Shown here: piece after piece, positions 47,158-59,869 of the stretch
Layout: every line of letters begins with the position of its first letter
How positions within the stretch are numbered: position 1 is the first letter of the stretch
Assembly (NCBI GenBank): GCA_050084515.1
Contig: CM114274.1
Span: forward strand, 16,678,001-16,742,000
Source: Blasia pusilla
Taxonomy: Eukaryota > Marchantiophyta > Marchantiopsida > Blasiales
Direction of reading: 5' to 3'
DNA length: 64,000 nucleotides
Notes under the pieces: generated by a model
What the model was told of the DNA's origin: nothing
What the model saw: only the letters and a program-made list of their open reading frames with translations
Database searches by the model: none
Program-made: the position numbers and the translations under genes

Positions 47158-47545
47158 CACTACATGTAGTGTAGAAAAATATTTCGCTGCTACTATTTGA
47201 CACTAAATGTAGTCATTCTAGTTATAGATTTTATATAGAATCCATTTTAAGTGTTTTATATGAAACTACTTACAGATATCCTAAACTAGTGGTTATTTCT
47301 AGTTGTATCCTTGTAACTAAATATAATCATTCTTTTAAGTGTATAGTTTTGGTATTTGATTAAAAACTAGTGGTTATCTTTGGTCGTATAATTGAAACTA
47401 AATAGTCATTCTTTCTAAATATATAATTTTGGTATTTGATAAAAAAACTAGTGGTCCTTTCTTTTTGTATAAGTGTAACTAAGTATAGTCATTCTGTTTT
47501 AGTTCTATAGTGTTGGAATCTGATTAAAAACTAGTTCTAGTTTCA
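47158..47545. repeat. Candidate CACTA terminus with subterminal repeats
   Basis: After CACTACATGTAGTG (itself a 14-bp palindrome) come four imperfect repeats with the shared words TAGTCATTCT or TAATCATTCT (47,210, 47,325, 47,403, 47,483) and AAACTAGTGGT (three times), spaced 80-115 bp. Such arrays bind TNPA in En/Spm elements. The identification of the exact end is an inference. Confidence 0.5.
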
Positions 47546-47849
47546 TTACATTATTAAGATTATTTCTTTTATTATTGTTTGATTGTTTCTGTACATTGAA
47601 CAGACTATAAATTTCTTTAGGAATGAATGTCTCACATACAATCATTTCAATACATTCAGCTGTGTGGTTGCACATAATTTATCAGAAGCATGACATCGAG
47701 GAGACCATGACATTTTTAACAGTGAATGCATACAATCATTTGTTCATATCCAATCCAGCTTTATTCCATAGAGGATCAACAAAAAATTGGAAGATTTCCT
47801 CAACTAGGACAAGATGTAGAGTCATTATGGAAAAAGAAATGAGCCCTAA

Positions 47850-50800
47850 CTAACTTTGGAGTGAAATCTTCTTCACTGATTTCTCTTGCCAAAAGACGCT
47901 AGTGCTAGAAGCATGCTTTAGAAGTGTGTGTGTGGGGGGGGGGGGATCATCTTCCAGGTTTGGAAATGGAAGCTCTGCATCCCCATCAATGATGATCAAT
48001 ACATCCACTTTGACAAGTCCTAATGGAATAATTTTTCCATGACAAGAATCCCTACCAGCAATGCCTGATATGCGTCCAGTGCCTACATGTTCCCAACCTC
48101 TTTGGCTCTGTGATAGAAAGATTGTATTTCCTATACTCAACTGCAAAAGCCACACAATGCAATGAATCAACCCATAAGAAATCACCTGAAGCATATACAT
48201 AGGTAGATAAAGCATTTTTTTTATCAATCTGAAAATTGTACCTTCATGAAACTCCAACCAAGGCTTGGAATGTTGGATGTATAGCTCACTTGTTGCAATC
48301 AATTAAGTCATCAACGCAAAAATTGAACCATGAGTTCTTTTAATATTGCAATCTTATTGAATCAAACTAAAAATCTAAGATCATACAAAGGTTCACATCA
48401 CGTAGAGTTATAGAATTGACTCACCATATTTCTTTCTTTCCTCTCGAGAAGCGTTGAACCCTTCCGCTTGGGCTTGCTTTTTTGCTTCAATTCTTTTTAC
48501 TTTTTTTTTATCCCCAACAAGATTTTGAAGTGGCTCCACAACCATTCTGGATTCTTGTTGAGGATCTTTAGGGGCAGCAAGCACGGATTCACGAGTCTTC
48601 TCCATGCCAATAGGTCTAGACACATTGTACATTCTTGGGCACAGGGATAACTTCCTGAGGTTTTTATAGACTAGAGATAGGCATAGTATCTTGTCTCTCT
48701 ATAAGATTGTCAAGTGAATAAGATGCTTGAACTTCAATAGATGCGATGTTCTCACCGAGAGGATCAGGATTAGAATTGGAAATTTTTGGGATCACCACAA
48801 CCTCAGGGATCTCAACTGGTAATGGAGGAGATGGTGTATTTTTTTTTCCCTTACTTACCATACCCTTTAGTTTTGTCATCATTCCCATCAAGATTTCCAT
48901 GCTTGATTTGAGACCACCCAAGTCATTTTCCACCACTTGTATCCTATCTGTCAAGGTGGATAAACCACTCTAAGAAACAATACCAACATACAAGTAAGAT
49001 ATTTTTTGGTAAGAAAAAATGGATGAAGGTACAATATTAGGTCACATGACCAACTTCTAAGTTCACTTTACTGCAAGCCAATTCACCATACTATGCTAAA
49101 GAAACTTTTGTATCTGTAAGTTCACTTTACATAAGGCCAATTTTGAATATTATGCCAAGACAACTTCTGAATCTGTAAGAGAAATTTACAATAAGCCAAC
49201 TTTGAATATCATACAGCAAGACAACTTCTGAAATTGTAAGAGAATTTTACAGCAAGCAAATTTTGAATAATATACAAGAAGACAATTTTTGAAAGTGTAG
49301 GATGATTTTGCGGCAAGCCCATTTAGAATACTATGCCAAGATAACTTCTATTTTTTGTAACATAATTATCAAGAAGGTTATAGATTAGCTTACCTTATTT
49401 ACAATTGCTTGGCTTGGGGATGCTTTTCTTGCATCAAAGACTCCTCAATGTCTTGTAGTGATGGACTTCTCCCGCCCATCTCTTTCCGCTACATTCCATC
49501 AAATCAAGTTAGGATGCAATTTAAGCTTTAAATGTGTAGAAAATTTAGAAACAAAATGTAAACTTGCTGGAAGAGGTAATGAGAACAAAAGCACTAGTTT
49601 ACCAAAGTGTGCTTTGCCCTTGCATAACCATGCCTTCCATTGGGATTGGGCTTCTCCACCTTTGAGCGATTGGCCTTCATACACTTCGATTTGTTTTGTC
49701 TTTTGGGAGACAACCAATATGATTTCATACTTTCCCAAATGCCCCTCATCCGGAGGAGAGGGGCATTCGGGAGAACACCTTGCCTCTATCCACATCCTCT
49801 TCAATCAAGCCCTCTCTCTCTCTCTCTTCATTAAATTTTGGAGAGAGTTTCGCCAAATTTTTTCACTAAGTTCACCCCCCCTCCCGGTGTATTCATAGTG
49901 GGCATTAACATCCCTACGCATAGCTTTCAAATCTATGTATATTTGTTTAGCAACATAAAAAATACTGATGTCCAAGTGTCGATGCATTGCAACCTTTACT
50001 TCATCGTACCAACTACTTTTTCCGTCACAACCATATACTATCTCACCCTCTGTTGTGACCTCAACCAAAAGTTTTAGCCCAGCTCGCTCTCGAATCTTGC
50101 TGGCCGCCTTCCATGAATTATAATCCTCCTTTCTCTTCATCCGTTTAATAGATGATTCTACACCAACAATTTCCCACTTCTACACTTTAGAAAAATCAGA
50201 ATCCCTCTCCTTATTACATGGTACAATCAGACATAATATGACCCCATTAATATCGTGACTTATCTTACCAAGTGGACCAGGTTGGTGATCAGTTGGTGGA
50301 ACTTGTGGGGCAAGTCCAGAATTTGGGGCAAAGAAATGTCCACCAAAGAAGCCAGGGGATTGGCCCCATCCAGGAGGAATAGAACTTGCATGCCATACTT
50401 TAATATGCATCAACAATATGCTTGAAAGGGCTCATGGAGCCCTAAAAAAATGACCCCTTGTTCAAACTTCTAACTTCATGAAACATTATGGGAGGTGTTT
50501 AAGATCCTTTTGAGTACCTTACATGGCCGAAGGCCATTGTGTGGGCATCTGGAACCCTGGGTACATCCCAAGAATCGGCCATTGTAGGACTCCGGGAAGA
50601 TGGGAAAGTGAATTCTTCTCACTTTCTTTTTGCTTCTTGCCTGGACTAGGACGCTATTGCCAAAAAATTTCATCTAAGTGAGTCATTTTAGTATTTGCAA
50701 GAAAGAAGCTATGAACGAATAAAGTGCTAGTATTTCAATGTTTGCAATTAAGAGACTTGGTACTTACACATTCTTCACCTGCCTTGCCACGATTCTTCTT

Positions 50801-50947
50801 CTGCCTTAATGGAGACTTCCCCTTGGCTACTCGAATCTGTTCTAAACCTTCAGGGGAAGATTGTTGAGGTGTTGCATCATAGTCTTTATCGGAATCACTA
50901 TTACTAGTGAACCCTTTCTCTTCATCATTTGATGAGTCCTCCGACAT
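47850..50947 (-). pseudogene. TNPA/Transposase_24-like gene of the CACTA element, several exons
   Basis: The first exon starts with an ATG at 50,947 and reads an acidic, serine-rich N-terminus (MSEDSSNDEEKGF), ending at a good donor (GTAAGT near 50,771). Later open pieces include RSKKKVRRIHFPIF (50,640), a Pro/Gly/Phe-rich stretch (50,416-50,240), a central block NSWKAASKIRERAGLKL (50,120), and a coiled-coil-like part (48,954-48,800, TDRIQVVENDLGGLKSSMEI). The C-terminal block IGNTIFLSQS...GTGRISG...PLGLVKVDVLII (48,150-47,990) resembles the conserved end of such proteins. Exact splicing is uncertain. In En/Spm, TNPA binds the subterminal repeats. Confidence 0.65.
49047..49350. repeat. Tandem repeat of about 63 bp, five diverged units
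   Basis: The units share the order CAACTTCTGAATCTGTAAG, TTTACA(G/A)(C/T)AAGCCAA and TTTGAATA-TAT. They lie in an apparent intron of the TNPA-like gene. Divergence between units is about 15-25 percent by eye. Confidence 0.8.
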
Positions 50948-51618
50948 AATTGTTTTCTATGCTGCAACACTCCGAGTATTATATACCTTTGGAGTTGATG
51001 AACAAGCATCCTTGTTGGTTCTTGCTCTCTTTTGAATATCAGGCTAGTTAAGAGGTGGAAGAACTCTCCTTCAAACCAAATTCATAGCCAATCCATCTAA
51101 TGTTAGTAAGATTATAGTCACAAAGGATGAAAATTGAAACCATTATAAAGTAAGTCCAGCAAAGTGCAAGTTCAAAGAGTACTTCTTACCGAAACTCCTC
51201 CCCAAGTTTCCTTGTCGCCTCTCTCACAAAAGCCACATGCTCCTCACATAGTCAATGGTATTTATTGCAAGGACTCTCCTCTACAATGCAGGTCTTGTCA
51301 TCAGTCTCAGAGTCTCTGCCCACCTCCGATGGCATGATCATTCAAACGCTATTGAAATTGGACCCGATGTCAAACTACAAATAAGGTCCAATTGTAAGTA
51401 CTTCTCTAGGAATTTTTTTCTCAAAAAAGATATATGTCATCAAGTTGGGTAAAGTACTTGAAACAGATAGATCCAAAATCCCACAAAAACATTTAGAAAA
51501 CTTAATTTTCACAATTCCAAGGCATACTATTATCATTGAAAATCCTCCTCACTTAAAACCTTACAAGGTAAAGTTGTTGCCCTACTTGTATAGAATAAAA
51601 CCAACATTGATGAATTGA

Positions 51619-52326
51619 CTATTCATCTTGACTATCTGAGCTACTATTTTGCTCCTTCTCATCCTCGGATGTAGGAGCCTCATACAGTCCTTCATCTCCA
51701 TCCTCTATACTGATGGTAGTGTAGTCCACATTCGCTAGTGCTATTTCTGCATCTGATAGTTGTATTTCCCCAACTAGAGTTACGTCAGGAACGTCACTCT
51801 CTAGTTGTGTATGAGCATCAAACCCTCTAGGTTGCAAGCTATCATTTCTTGATAAGTCTACACTCTCCCCCACTACCCTTCTTGATCGTGCTTGTTTTTG
51901 CATAACAACTTTCCATAGTGGCCTATCTTCTACATCTCCATAAAATACTTGCTCTACTTGGCTAGGAAAAACAAAAGGATCAAAATTCAAGGGCAAGAAT
52001 TTTCTAAAGTAGGAAACCATTCTCATCATAAAGCATGTTGGGTTCTCGAGAGCCCCATGTAGATTAAACCCATTTTCCCCTCATCAAGATAATGGGCTGC
52101 TCTAACCGGCCATAATCCATAACTAAAATATCAGACAAGAGGCCAACATAAGGTGATGGTTTGCAATGGCTTCCTCCCACGGATGAGATTCAAAGATTGA
52201 TGCAATCCCCGAATCAAAGGTTGTGTAATCACTTCCATCATCTACCCTAAAATGGTTTCCATAAGCTTTCATCTTTTTGTATGACAAGTAAAATCGAGAA
52301 GGTGGGACCGACAGTTTTACAACCAT
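51619..52326 (-). pseudogene. DUF4216-type C-terminal part of the CACTA transposase
   Basis: The minus strand reads VPPSRFYLSYKKMKAYGNHF in one frame. A second frame then has FDPFVFPSQVEQVFYGD and an RPLWKVVMQKQ block, which corresponds to the DUF4216 region that follows DUF4218 in TNP2-type proteins. The tail (51,760-51,619) is very acidic (DEKEQNSSSDSQDE). A frame change near 52,060 may be an intron or a lesion. Confidence 0.7.
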
Positions 52327-52578
52327 ATCATCAATGGCATGGTTGGAAGCTATCCATTCTATAATCTTTGGACGGTTTCACTGAGAGAATGTGGAATCCC
52401 CATTTCCCTCATCTCTGAATTTGCCCCACAATAACCAGTGATGACAAACTTTTAAAAACGAACACCCTCCATTAACTACAGAAGGTAGTTATTTCTTTCC
52501 TGGACAAATAATCTGATTCGATAGAAATAGAAAGGCTAGAAGGAAACTAGATGGAAAGAGTTTCCATAACACAAGTAC

Positions 52579-55396
52579 TTACTCCAACGATATTGTGAAA
52601 CATTCACTATTGTGGAGCACATGTGCATGTGCCACTTCAAGAATTTCAGAGCTCATTTGACGCTTGGTCCCGACACCTCCTAACACTTTGCCAATAACTC
52701 CTTCGTCCTCGCTTGCATCCCAAACTCTTGTTCGTATGACATCATATTTTTGCATGTTCTCGGTGATGAAACCAAGAGCTTCATCAAGTAGATATCCTTC
52801 AGCCATACAGCCTTCTAGTCTAGCACGTGATTTGACATAATTCTTCAATACACCCAAATATCTCTCCACATGGTACATCCACCGACATGGAATAGGGCCA
52901 CAAATATCAAGCTCTTCAACCAAATGGACAAGGAGGTGAGTCACCACCTCAAAGAAGGAAGGGGGAAAGTGTATCTCCATGAGGCAAAGCGTGGTAGAAA
53001 TGTCTTCTTTCAAGGATTCAAAATCCTCAGGGTTGTATGTCTTCACACAAAGGCGTCGGAAAATTCTGGATTTGCGCATGATAGTCATCATGACTGGGCT
53101 TTTCAGGAGTGTCGGTAAAAAGAATGGTAAGAGTTGTTGCATAAAAATATGATGGTCATGGGACTTAAGTGCACGCACATTCTTCCGTAGCAGATGTTCC
53201 TGTAAAGCACCAGCATAACCGCTAGGAACTTTTAGACTTTGTACCCTAGCATCAAATATCTTAACCTCCTCAGGCGTAAGCACATAATCTGCCTTTGGTT
53301 TTAACTTGACGGATGCTCTACTAGGATGCGCTTGAAGCCACAAGTGACGTCTAATTCCCCTAACCTCCATGTCTTGCCTAACTTGAACCGAGTCCTTGTT
53401 TTTCATACCAAACAAGGTTTTCAACATATTGTCCGCAATATTTTTTTCACAATACATAATGTCAAGGGTATGACGGATCAATAAATCATGAAAAATTATC
53501 AAGAAGGAATAATGTGAATTTCGGGTTCATCCATGCACTCAACAAAGAAACCAATAGGTGATCAAACCAACACAATTACCGCAAGAAATGGAAAGCCGGA
53601 CAAGTATGAAAAAATGCAAACATCTTCAATAGGTTTTACTCACCTTCCAATAAGGCAGTTCGGATAGAATGCTCTTTCGTTGGACCCCATACACTTTGTA
53701 GGGATCAACCAGAACTTGCTCATCCCTCTTGTGCCTAGATCTTGGCGTTTCATCAAATATCTTCCTCATTTCAGCCCATCTCAATATGTCATGACTAGTC
53801 ACGCGCTTGGGCATTGGACGATTTTCAATCTGTCGATTGAAAAGATGTGCAAATTGGATCTTCCTGTAAGGATGATTCCTATCTTTATACCGTTGGTGGC
53901 CTTGAAATGTTGGCTTATGCAAAGGTTTAGAATAATATGAATCTACTTGTGGTCCACACACCACGCATGCAAGTTTTCCCTTGGTAGATTGGCCAGAGAC
54001 CACACCTAGCCCATGATAGTCACTAAAACTCCATATGATCAAGGCTGTAAGAAGGAACTTATCTTGGCCTTTAGGAAGAGAACTATCATATGCAACAACT
54101 TCTTTCCAAAGTAGTTGTAACTCGTTTACAAGTGGAGCTAAATACATATCTAAGTTATGAGAAGACACTGACTCCTTACCAGGAATGATCAAAGCCAATT
54201 GGAGAAAGAATTTCTTTGTACACAACCATGGTGGAAGATTTTAGTTCACCAAAATAACATGCCAAGCTGACCAAACTGAACTCTTGTCCCTAAAAGGTTT
54301 TACTCCATCTAAAGCGAGCCCTAATCGACAATTACGAGGCTCGTTCATGAACTCTGGCCAACACTCGTCTATATCTTTCCACTGTCGACAATCTCCAGCA
54401 TGATGCACTTTACCTTCGCTACTTTTGTTTTCTCAAGTCCATTTTATTAGTTCAGCTATGGTCTTACATCTACACATACGTTTTAGCCGGGGGATAATTG
54501 GAAAGTGTATAAGAACCTTAACAACAATCTTTGTTTTCCCTTGCACTTTATATCGAGGGGAGTTGCACTTTGAGCAATTCAACAAGTCCTTATGCTCTTC
54601 ATTGAAGAGCATACAACCATTGGGACAAAAATAAATTTGAATATAATTCAAACCCAACTTATTGATAAATGTTTTGGCATCATAGTGGTTTCTTGGAACC
54701 ACATTCTCATTGGGCATGACTTACACTGCCAGGAATTTTAGGATCTCATCCACACAAATATTTGAGACATTGTGAGTACCACATATGTTTAAGAACAACA
54801 TGGTGAATGCAAGTTTTATAGTTTTAGAACCCGTAAATAAGGGTTGACAAGCATCCCTTCACACTTTAGACTGTGTAGCCCATTCCTCCTCACCACCTCC
54901 CCTTTTAGATTTGTCTACCCCCATCTCAAATGGAAATTGATCCCTATTGGCTGATCTTGGACTTGTCCCATGTCAAAGGTATGGAAAGCCTCGTTGATCA
55001 TTCGGTGGATATCTAACGTTTTGTCAATTTCTAACGGTGGATCACTACGTGACAAATTTAATCAGTTATAACATCAGTATGATCTAGAGTAACGTGATTA
55101 TCACCATGGTGGCCTTCATTTGATTTCCACTCCTCATCTGATGAATCATAATCATCAGGATTTACCTAGATTCATTTGGGAGGATATCTCTTATTTTGAA
55201 TGAGGTTCTTTTCTACAATGTGTACTGATCTCAATTTTATCCCTTTGCATTCACTGCACGGACATGTTAGTTTCTTCAACCCAAGAACTCTTGCTGCTTC
55301 CTTCTCTCTACGCTAGATCTTTTCGTCATGGGAAGCGATCCTCCCAACATCTCTTAGACTTGGCCTAGCTCTTTTAAATTGCCCTATTCTCTGCAT
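52579..55396 (-). pseudogene. TNP2-type CACTA transposase
   Basis: From an ATG at 55,396 the frame contains the transposase-associated motif LTCPCSECKGIKLRSVH (near 55,240). It continues with FTGSKTIKLAFTMLFLN-like sequence (about 54,830) and the TNP2 core: HYDAKTFINKLGL, CPNGCMLFNEEHKDL with CSKCNSPRYK, RLGLALDGVKPF and SGQSTKGKLACVVCG (53,990). DUF4218 follows (53,502-52,579) with FHDLLIRHTLDIMYCEKN, SHDHHIFMQQLLPFF and MYHVERYLGVLKNYV. Stops interrupt it, for example near 55,310, 54,430 and 54,240 (where NLPPWL follows). TNP2 cuts and rejoins the CACTA ends. It is nearly full length but not intact. Confidence 0.87.
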
Positions 55397-55608
55397 TCTA
55401 ATAGATCAAACAATATGTGTGAAAATGGGCTACATAACATAGAACTCTCCTTCATTCACTTCTATTAATTATGTATTCTAACGTGTGATAGGAGTTCACA
55501 TCACATCCATGTTCTATCAATAGTCTAAGAAGATATCAACCAAAATAACTTATTAAGATGGAGGTTTTTCTTCTCTTTTGGTACTTACTGGTCAAATCAC
55601 AGATTTCA

Positions 55609-55995
55609 TCAAAGTATTGATTCTCCTTGCCTCCCCCATTCAAAGATTGTTGCTATCACCTGCATCATGGATCCAAACACCATCTTATAAGTAGAATGTG
55701 GAACATTATTTATAATATAGGTTGAGAGGCACGCTTGAAGAGAAGGGCCCTCTGCTCCTATCTCATACGTCATGGAACTCTTCACCACACCATCTACTTT
55801 ACCTGATTGGGATATCCAATAGACATTACTTACCAATGCAACAGCTTTGGGCGATGAATCAAGGCTACTGAATGTGTTGAACAATTCTGGTGCTACCAGT
55901 TTAGCAATACCAGCATATGCTCTTGCTCTGTGTGTCGTGAATTTTGCGTAGGAGAGCAAGTAATGACTAGAGGTTTTGTCCCCATCGTCACACAA
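55609..55995 (-). CDS. Unidentified 128-codon open frame beside the CACTA element
   Basis: This is an open frame without a clear ATG. It starts with a CALCDDGDKTSSHYLLS-like sequence, which has a C-x2-C...H pattern, and continues HRARAYAGIAKLVAPELF. The pattern loosely recalls the zinc-binding tail after some reverse transcriptases, but I do not recognise the protein. It lies upstream of TNP2 on the same strand. It could be a captured host fragment, an extra exon or chance. Confidence 0.3.
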   Translation of the reverse strand: MCDDGDKTSSHYLLSYAKFTTHRARAYAGIAKLVAPELFNTFSSLDSSPKAVALVSNVYWISQSGKVDGVVKSSMTYEIGAEGPSLQACLSTYIINNVPHSTYKMVFGSMMQVIATIFEWGRQGESIL

Positions 55996-56066
55996 GGCAC
56001 AAGAGTTTAGTTATGTTTCCATCCTACTTTTCTTATGGTTCAAGGGGATTGCTCCCCGTTCTGAAC

Positions 56067-56210
<144 letters not shown>

Positions 56211-56310
56211 CGGGGTGGGTGGACATCAAAAGCTAACCATCTCCAATTTAGGGAGTGGCATTCTCTGGTAGGAGGTCTGATAGGGCGAACCTCGAGGTTT
56301 CAATGTCTAA

Positions 56311-56354
56311 GATCGTCACGGCAGTTGGGGCCCTCCCCAACTGCTGTGACGATC
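56311..56354. repeat. Hairpin: 20-bp inverted repeat with a 4-nt loop
   Basis: The left arm 56,311-56,330 (GATCGTCACGGCAGTTGGGG) and the right arm 56,335-56,354 pair at 19 of 20 positions, with CCCT between them. The single mismatch is a G/T-type wobble. It may be the core of a small inverted-repeat element; flanks beyond the arms do not pair. Confidence 0.9.
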
Positions 56355-58445
56355 TGCCATGTGCAATGGGTCTTGTTCTTTGGGAGTTTACCAAGCGTTG
56401 GTTGGGTTAATAGGATAACCAGAATTTTTCGTTTCAAAGGTTAGTCAAAGTTTTTGTGTAGGTATCCCCACAAGAGGGGCTGCTAAAGACTTAGAAGAGA
56501 TGCAGACTACCCTAAACAAGAAATCCTAAGATATTTCTAGACGGGGCCTCTAACTGTCTGATTAGCTTATTACCAAAAAAAAGCATGTTCCTAATTTTAT
56601 GAGAAACATTGGCTAAGACTACATTTAGAGGAATAACTAGCTCTTAGCTAATAATATGAGAGATATTATTTACAGTTGTCTATCTGCAGTGAACATTCCT
56701 ATTGTACCAGGTCTGGTCCGAAGCAAGTTTAGTTCATGGTCATTCAACATAGTTGCCGCCAGAATTATGTATATGATATAATACACATTTCTAGTATTTT
56801 GGAATATACTGAATTCTCATAATTTCTTGCTTATACCAAGCAAGGATGTGATTGAACAGATCACAAGAAGAGATGAAGACATTGCTCCATACATTCCACC
56901 CCTGAAGCGTGGTTATGTTTTTGGTGGCAATTGTAGCATAACAGTTGCAACATTTATAAAGGTGTGTGGCACTGATAGTTCTGATTACTCCTTGTTCAGA
57001 CTGCATGAGCATTGCACATAACATCCATCTATCGTTTTCCATGCAGATGAGGTCTCTGAACATTAGAATCTGAGATTTACCTAGTTGGAAGCTTGGAGAT
57101 ACCGTAGAGTAATGATGGATTGCTTTGAAATAATTTTCATTGATTGGAGTGATGCTCTCAAATTTGTGACTATCAAAAGGATATTATGTCTATTAAGGGT
57201 CAAGATAGCGACACTGGCATTTATGGGCTGCCATCATGTCTTATTGTCTCCTCCTTTGATGTAGGCTTTGCTCGACATGTCTCTTGTCAACATGCTTGGT
57301 GTCCGACAAATTTTGCGTTTCCATGTCAATGGCGCCGTCAGGTAGAAGTCGTGTATGTGTGGCCAACTCGGGCCCGCACAATGTATGCTCCCTTGATTGG
57401 ATATTTTTTATGATGTCTGCACAATCTACTTATAAAACCCACTCATCACAATCAAATTGTTCAAAAACATCAACCTTCAAACTTTCACCAAGAGAAGAGG
57501 ATTGGAATACAATAACGATGGGGATGAGGATGAAGACAGCCTCAATTATTGCTTTGACACCTGCTTGACAAACTGGAAAATGCTACTGAACCAGTGACAA
57601 TGTTCGTGCAGATAGTGGCGTTTGCTAATTTTCACGAACCAGGCCTCTTCCTTGGCAGCAAAAGAAGCGCTGAATGTAAGTAAGAAATGTGGATGGAATA
57701 TAACTTTTTCCGAGGCTCTCAAGAAAATGATGCACCTAAAGTATAGACCAGCTTATGCTACATTGGCAAGAATGAACGAGTCAGGACCTTTGTCTCTCTC
57801 ATTCTACTTCGTAAGTGCAGTTCTCATGATAGGAGGTGATACTCAATTTTATTTATCGATTTGCGTTTGCAACAAGTCGATGGGTGTGGGATAGACTCTA
57901 TTGCTCAAATTCTTCTAGATCTCAACTATATCATTCGCGATGAGCTTTGGTTTCTTGCCAAAAAATTGTGTGCGCTATGGTACTGTCCGCCTGACCATCT
58001 CCTCAATGGGGAGGGCGAATTAGAGAATGGACCACGGATTTTCATCTCCGAGATTCTTGTGGAGCAAAGACTCTTAGGAAAGTTTATAGGGATAATAAAC
58101 AATATACAAACTTTCATCACTTGGAAGGTGGTAAGATTTTGGAGAGAAAGACCCACCTTCTCAAACGCTTTACATACTCAAACTGCCCACAAGAACATCC
58201 ACTGTTGCATCCTCGAGCCGCCCACTTCTTCTCCTTCGCATCCTTTCCATTGCAAGAATGTCGGTATGCGGCACGACTCTTCTCCACACCTCTTACGTTT
58301 CTTTCCTCCCTACAAATGACTCTACGCGGTGCGATTCAACGAGGAATGCCCACTATTCCAAATTTTTTCACCCGCCCTACAAGCTCCGCATCAATGCTCA
58401 TTAATACGGGGAAAGCGGTCGGAATCCCGAGGAGAAAGAAAACAT
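56355..58445. other. Stretch with unidentified plus-strand open frames
   Basis: Several frames of 60-150 codons occur on the plus strand (56,827-57,021; 57,622-57,894; 57,861-58,319). None shows a domain that I recognise, and they do not join into an obvious spliced gene. The segment at 56,850-56,960 (DEDIAPYIPPLKRGYVFGG) and that at 57,660-57,790 look protein-like and could be remnants of exons or of a transposon gene. Confidence 0.35.
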
Positions 58446-59089
<644 letters not shown>

Positions 59090-59869
59090 AAACGGCGCTA
59101 GCGCACCTGGAGGTCCTTATCAATGGACCTCGAATGAATCTATAACTGGGACTCAATGTTTGCGTCACGGATCAAGATCTAGGTTTGGTATCCATAGCTA
59201 GCATATTAAGACTTGGCTTGGTGTCCAAATCCCAAATCCAGTCTCTCAATCCATCTTGTATCCTTGGTTCACCCCATGGTTCCCAATGTGGGATTAAGGT
59301 TCCAAACATCCTTGGAGATCCCCCCCCCCCCTTTTTAGTTCTAGAGATCCCCATCCCTCCTTACCTTTACAAAAGTCCTCTTAACTAAACCTTAAATCTC
59401 CTCCTTGTGGCTCTCGACCCAACTATCATTTTGATAGTTTTGGGATGGTTTCTAAATCAGTAATTAATTGCTCACGCGTTGGTCTGGATTCATAGTATGT
59501 TTGAATCCAGACCAATTCTCATAAAATTTCCTATGCCATATTATTCATCCCAAATGCATCTTGGGTCTAGCTATTATAACCTCAAACATAGAGAACTCCC
59601 AAACACTTAATCAAGTTCCAAGCTAGGTAGTAGTCCCCCTTAGCGCCGAACTCCTGTAGGACTTGAGCTCTTCTCAAGTCTCGCTTGAAATTTGGTCTTG
59701 TTCTGCTAGGTCATAATCTCCATTATTTGAGGCGCCCATCAAGGCTTACATCTTGCTTCTGTAACTCATGTCTCACTTGTGAGACTCCAACGTGCTTCCA
59801 TCCTAATGTAAGCCCACTACAGTTCTAATGTTTTGCGTTGGTGAGTGTTTGGTTATGAGGGTCTTGACA
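59090..59869 (-). repeat. LTR of the TGTC...ACA family, copy 3, inserted in element D
   Basis: On the minus strand it begins TGTCAAGACCCTCATAACC at 59,869 and aligns with the other LTRs of the family. Protease codons of element D start immediately to its right, so it abuts or interrupts D. Its inner end is lost near 59,090. A poly-C run lies at 59,320-59,331. Confidence 0.75.

Larger units (their letters stand above)
47158..55396 (-). mobile_element. CACTA (En/Spm) DNA transposon, minus strand
   Basis: The element carries the usual pair of CACTA genes on the minus strand: a TNP2-type transposase (55,396 to about 51,600) and a TNPA/Transposase_24-like gene (50,947 to about 47,850). The left end is a candidate terminus CACTACATGTAGTG at 47,158, followed by subterminal repeats. 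The right terminus was not found: no GTAGTG end is visible up to 58 kb, so it may be deleted or diverged. The genes contain a few in-frame stops, so the element is probably non-autonomous today. Confidence 0.85.
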
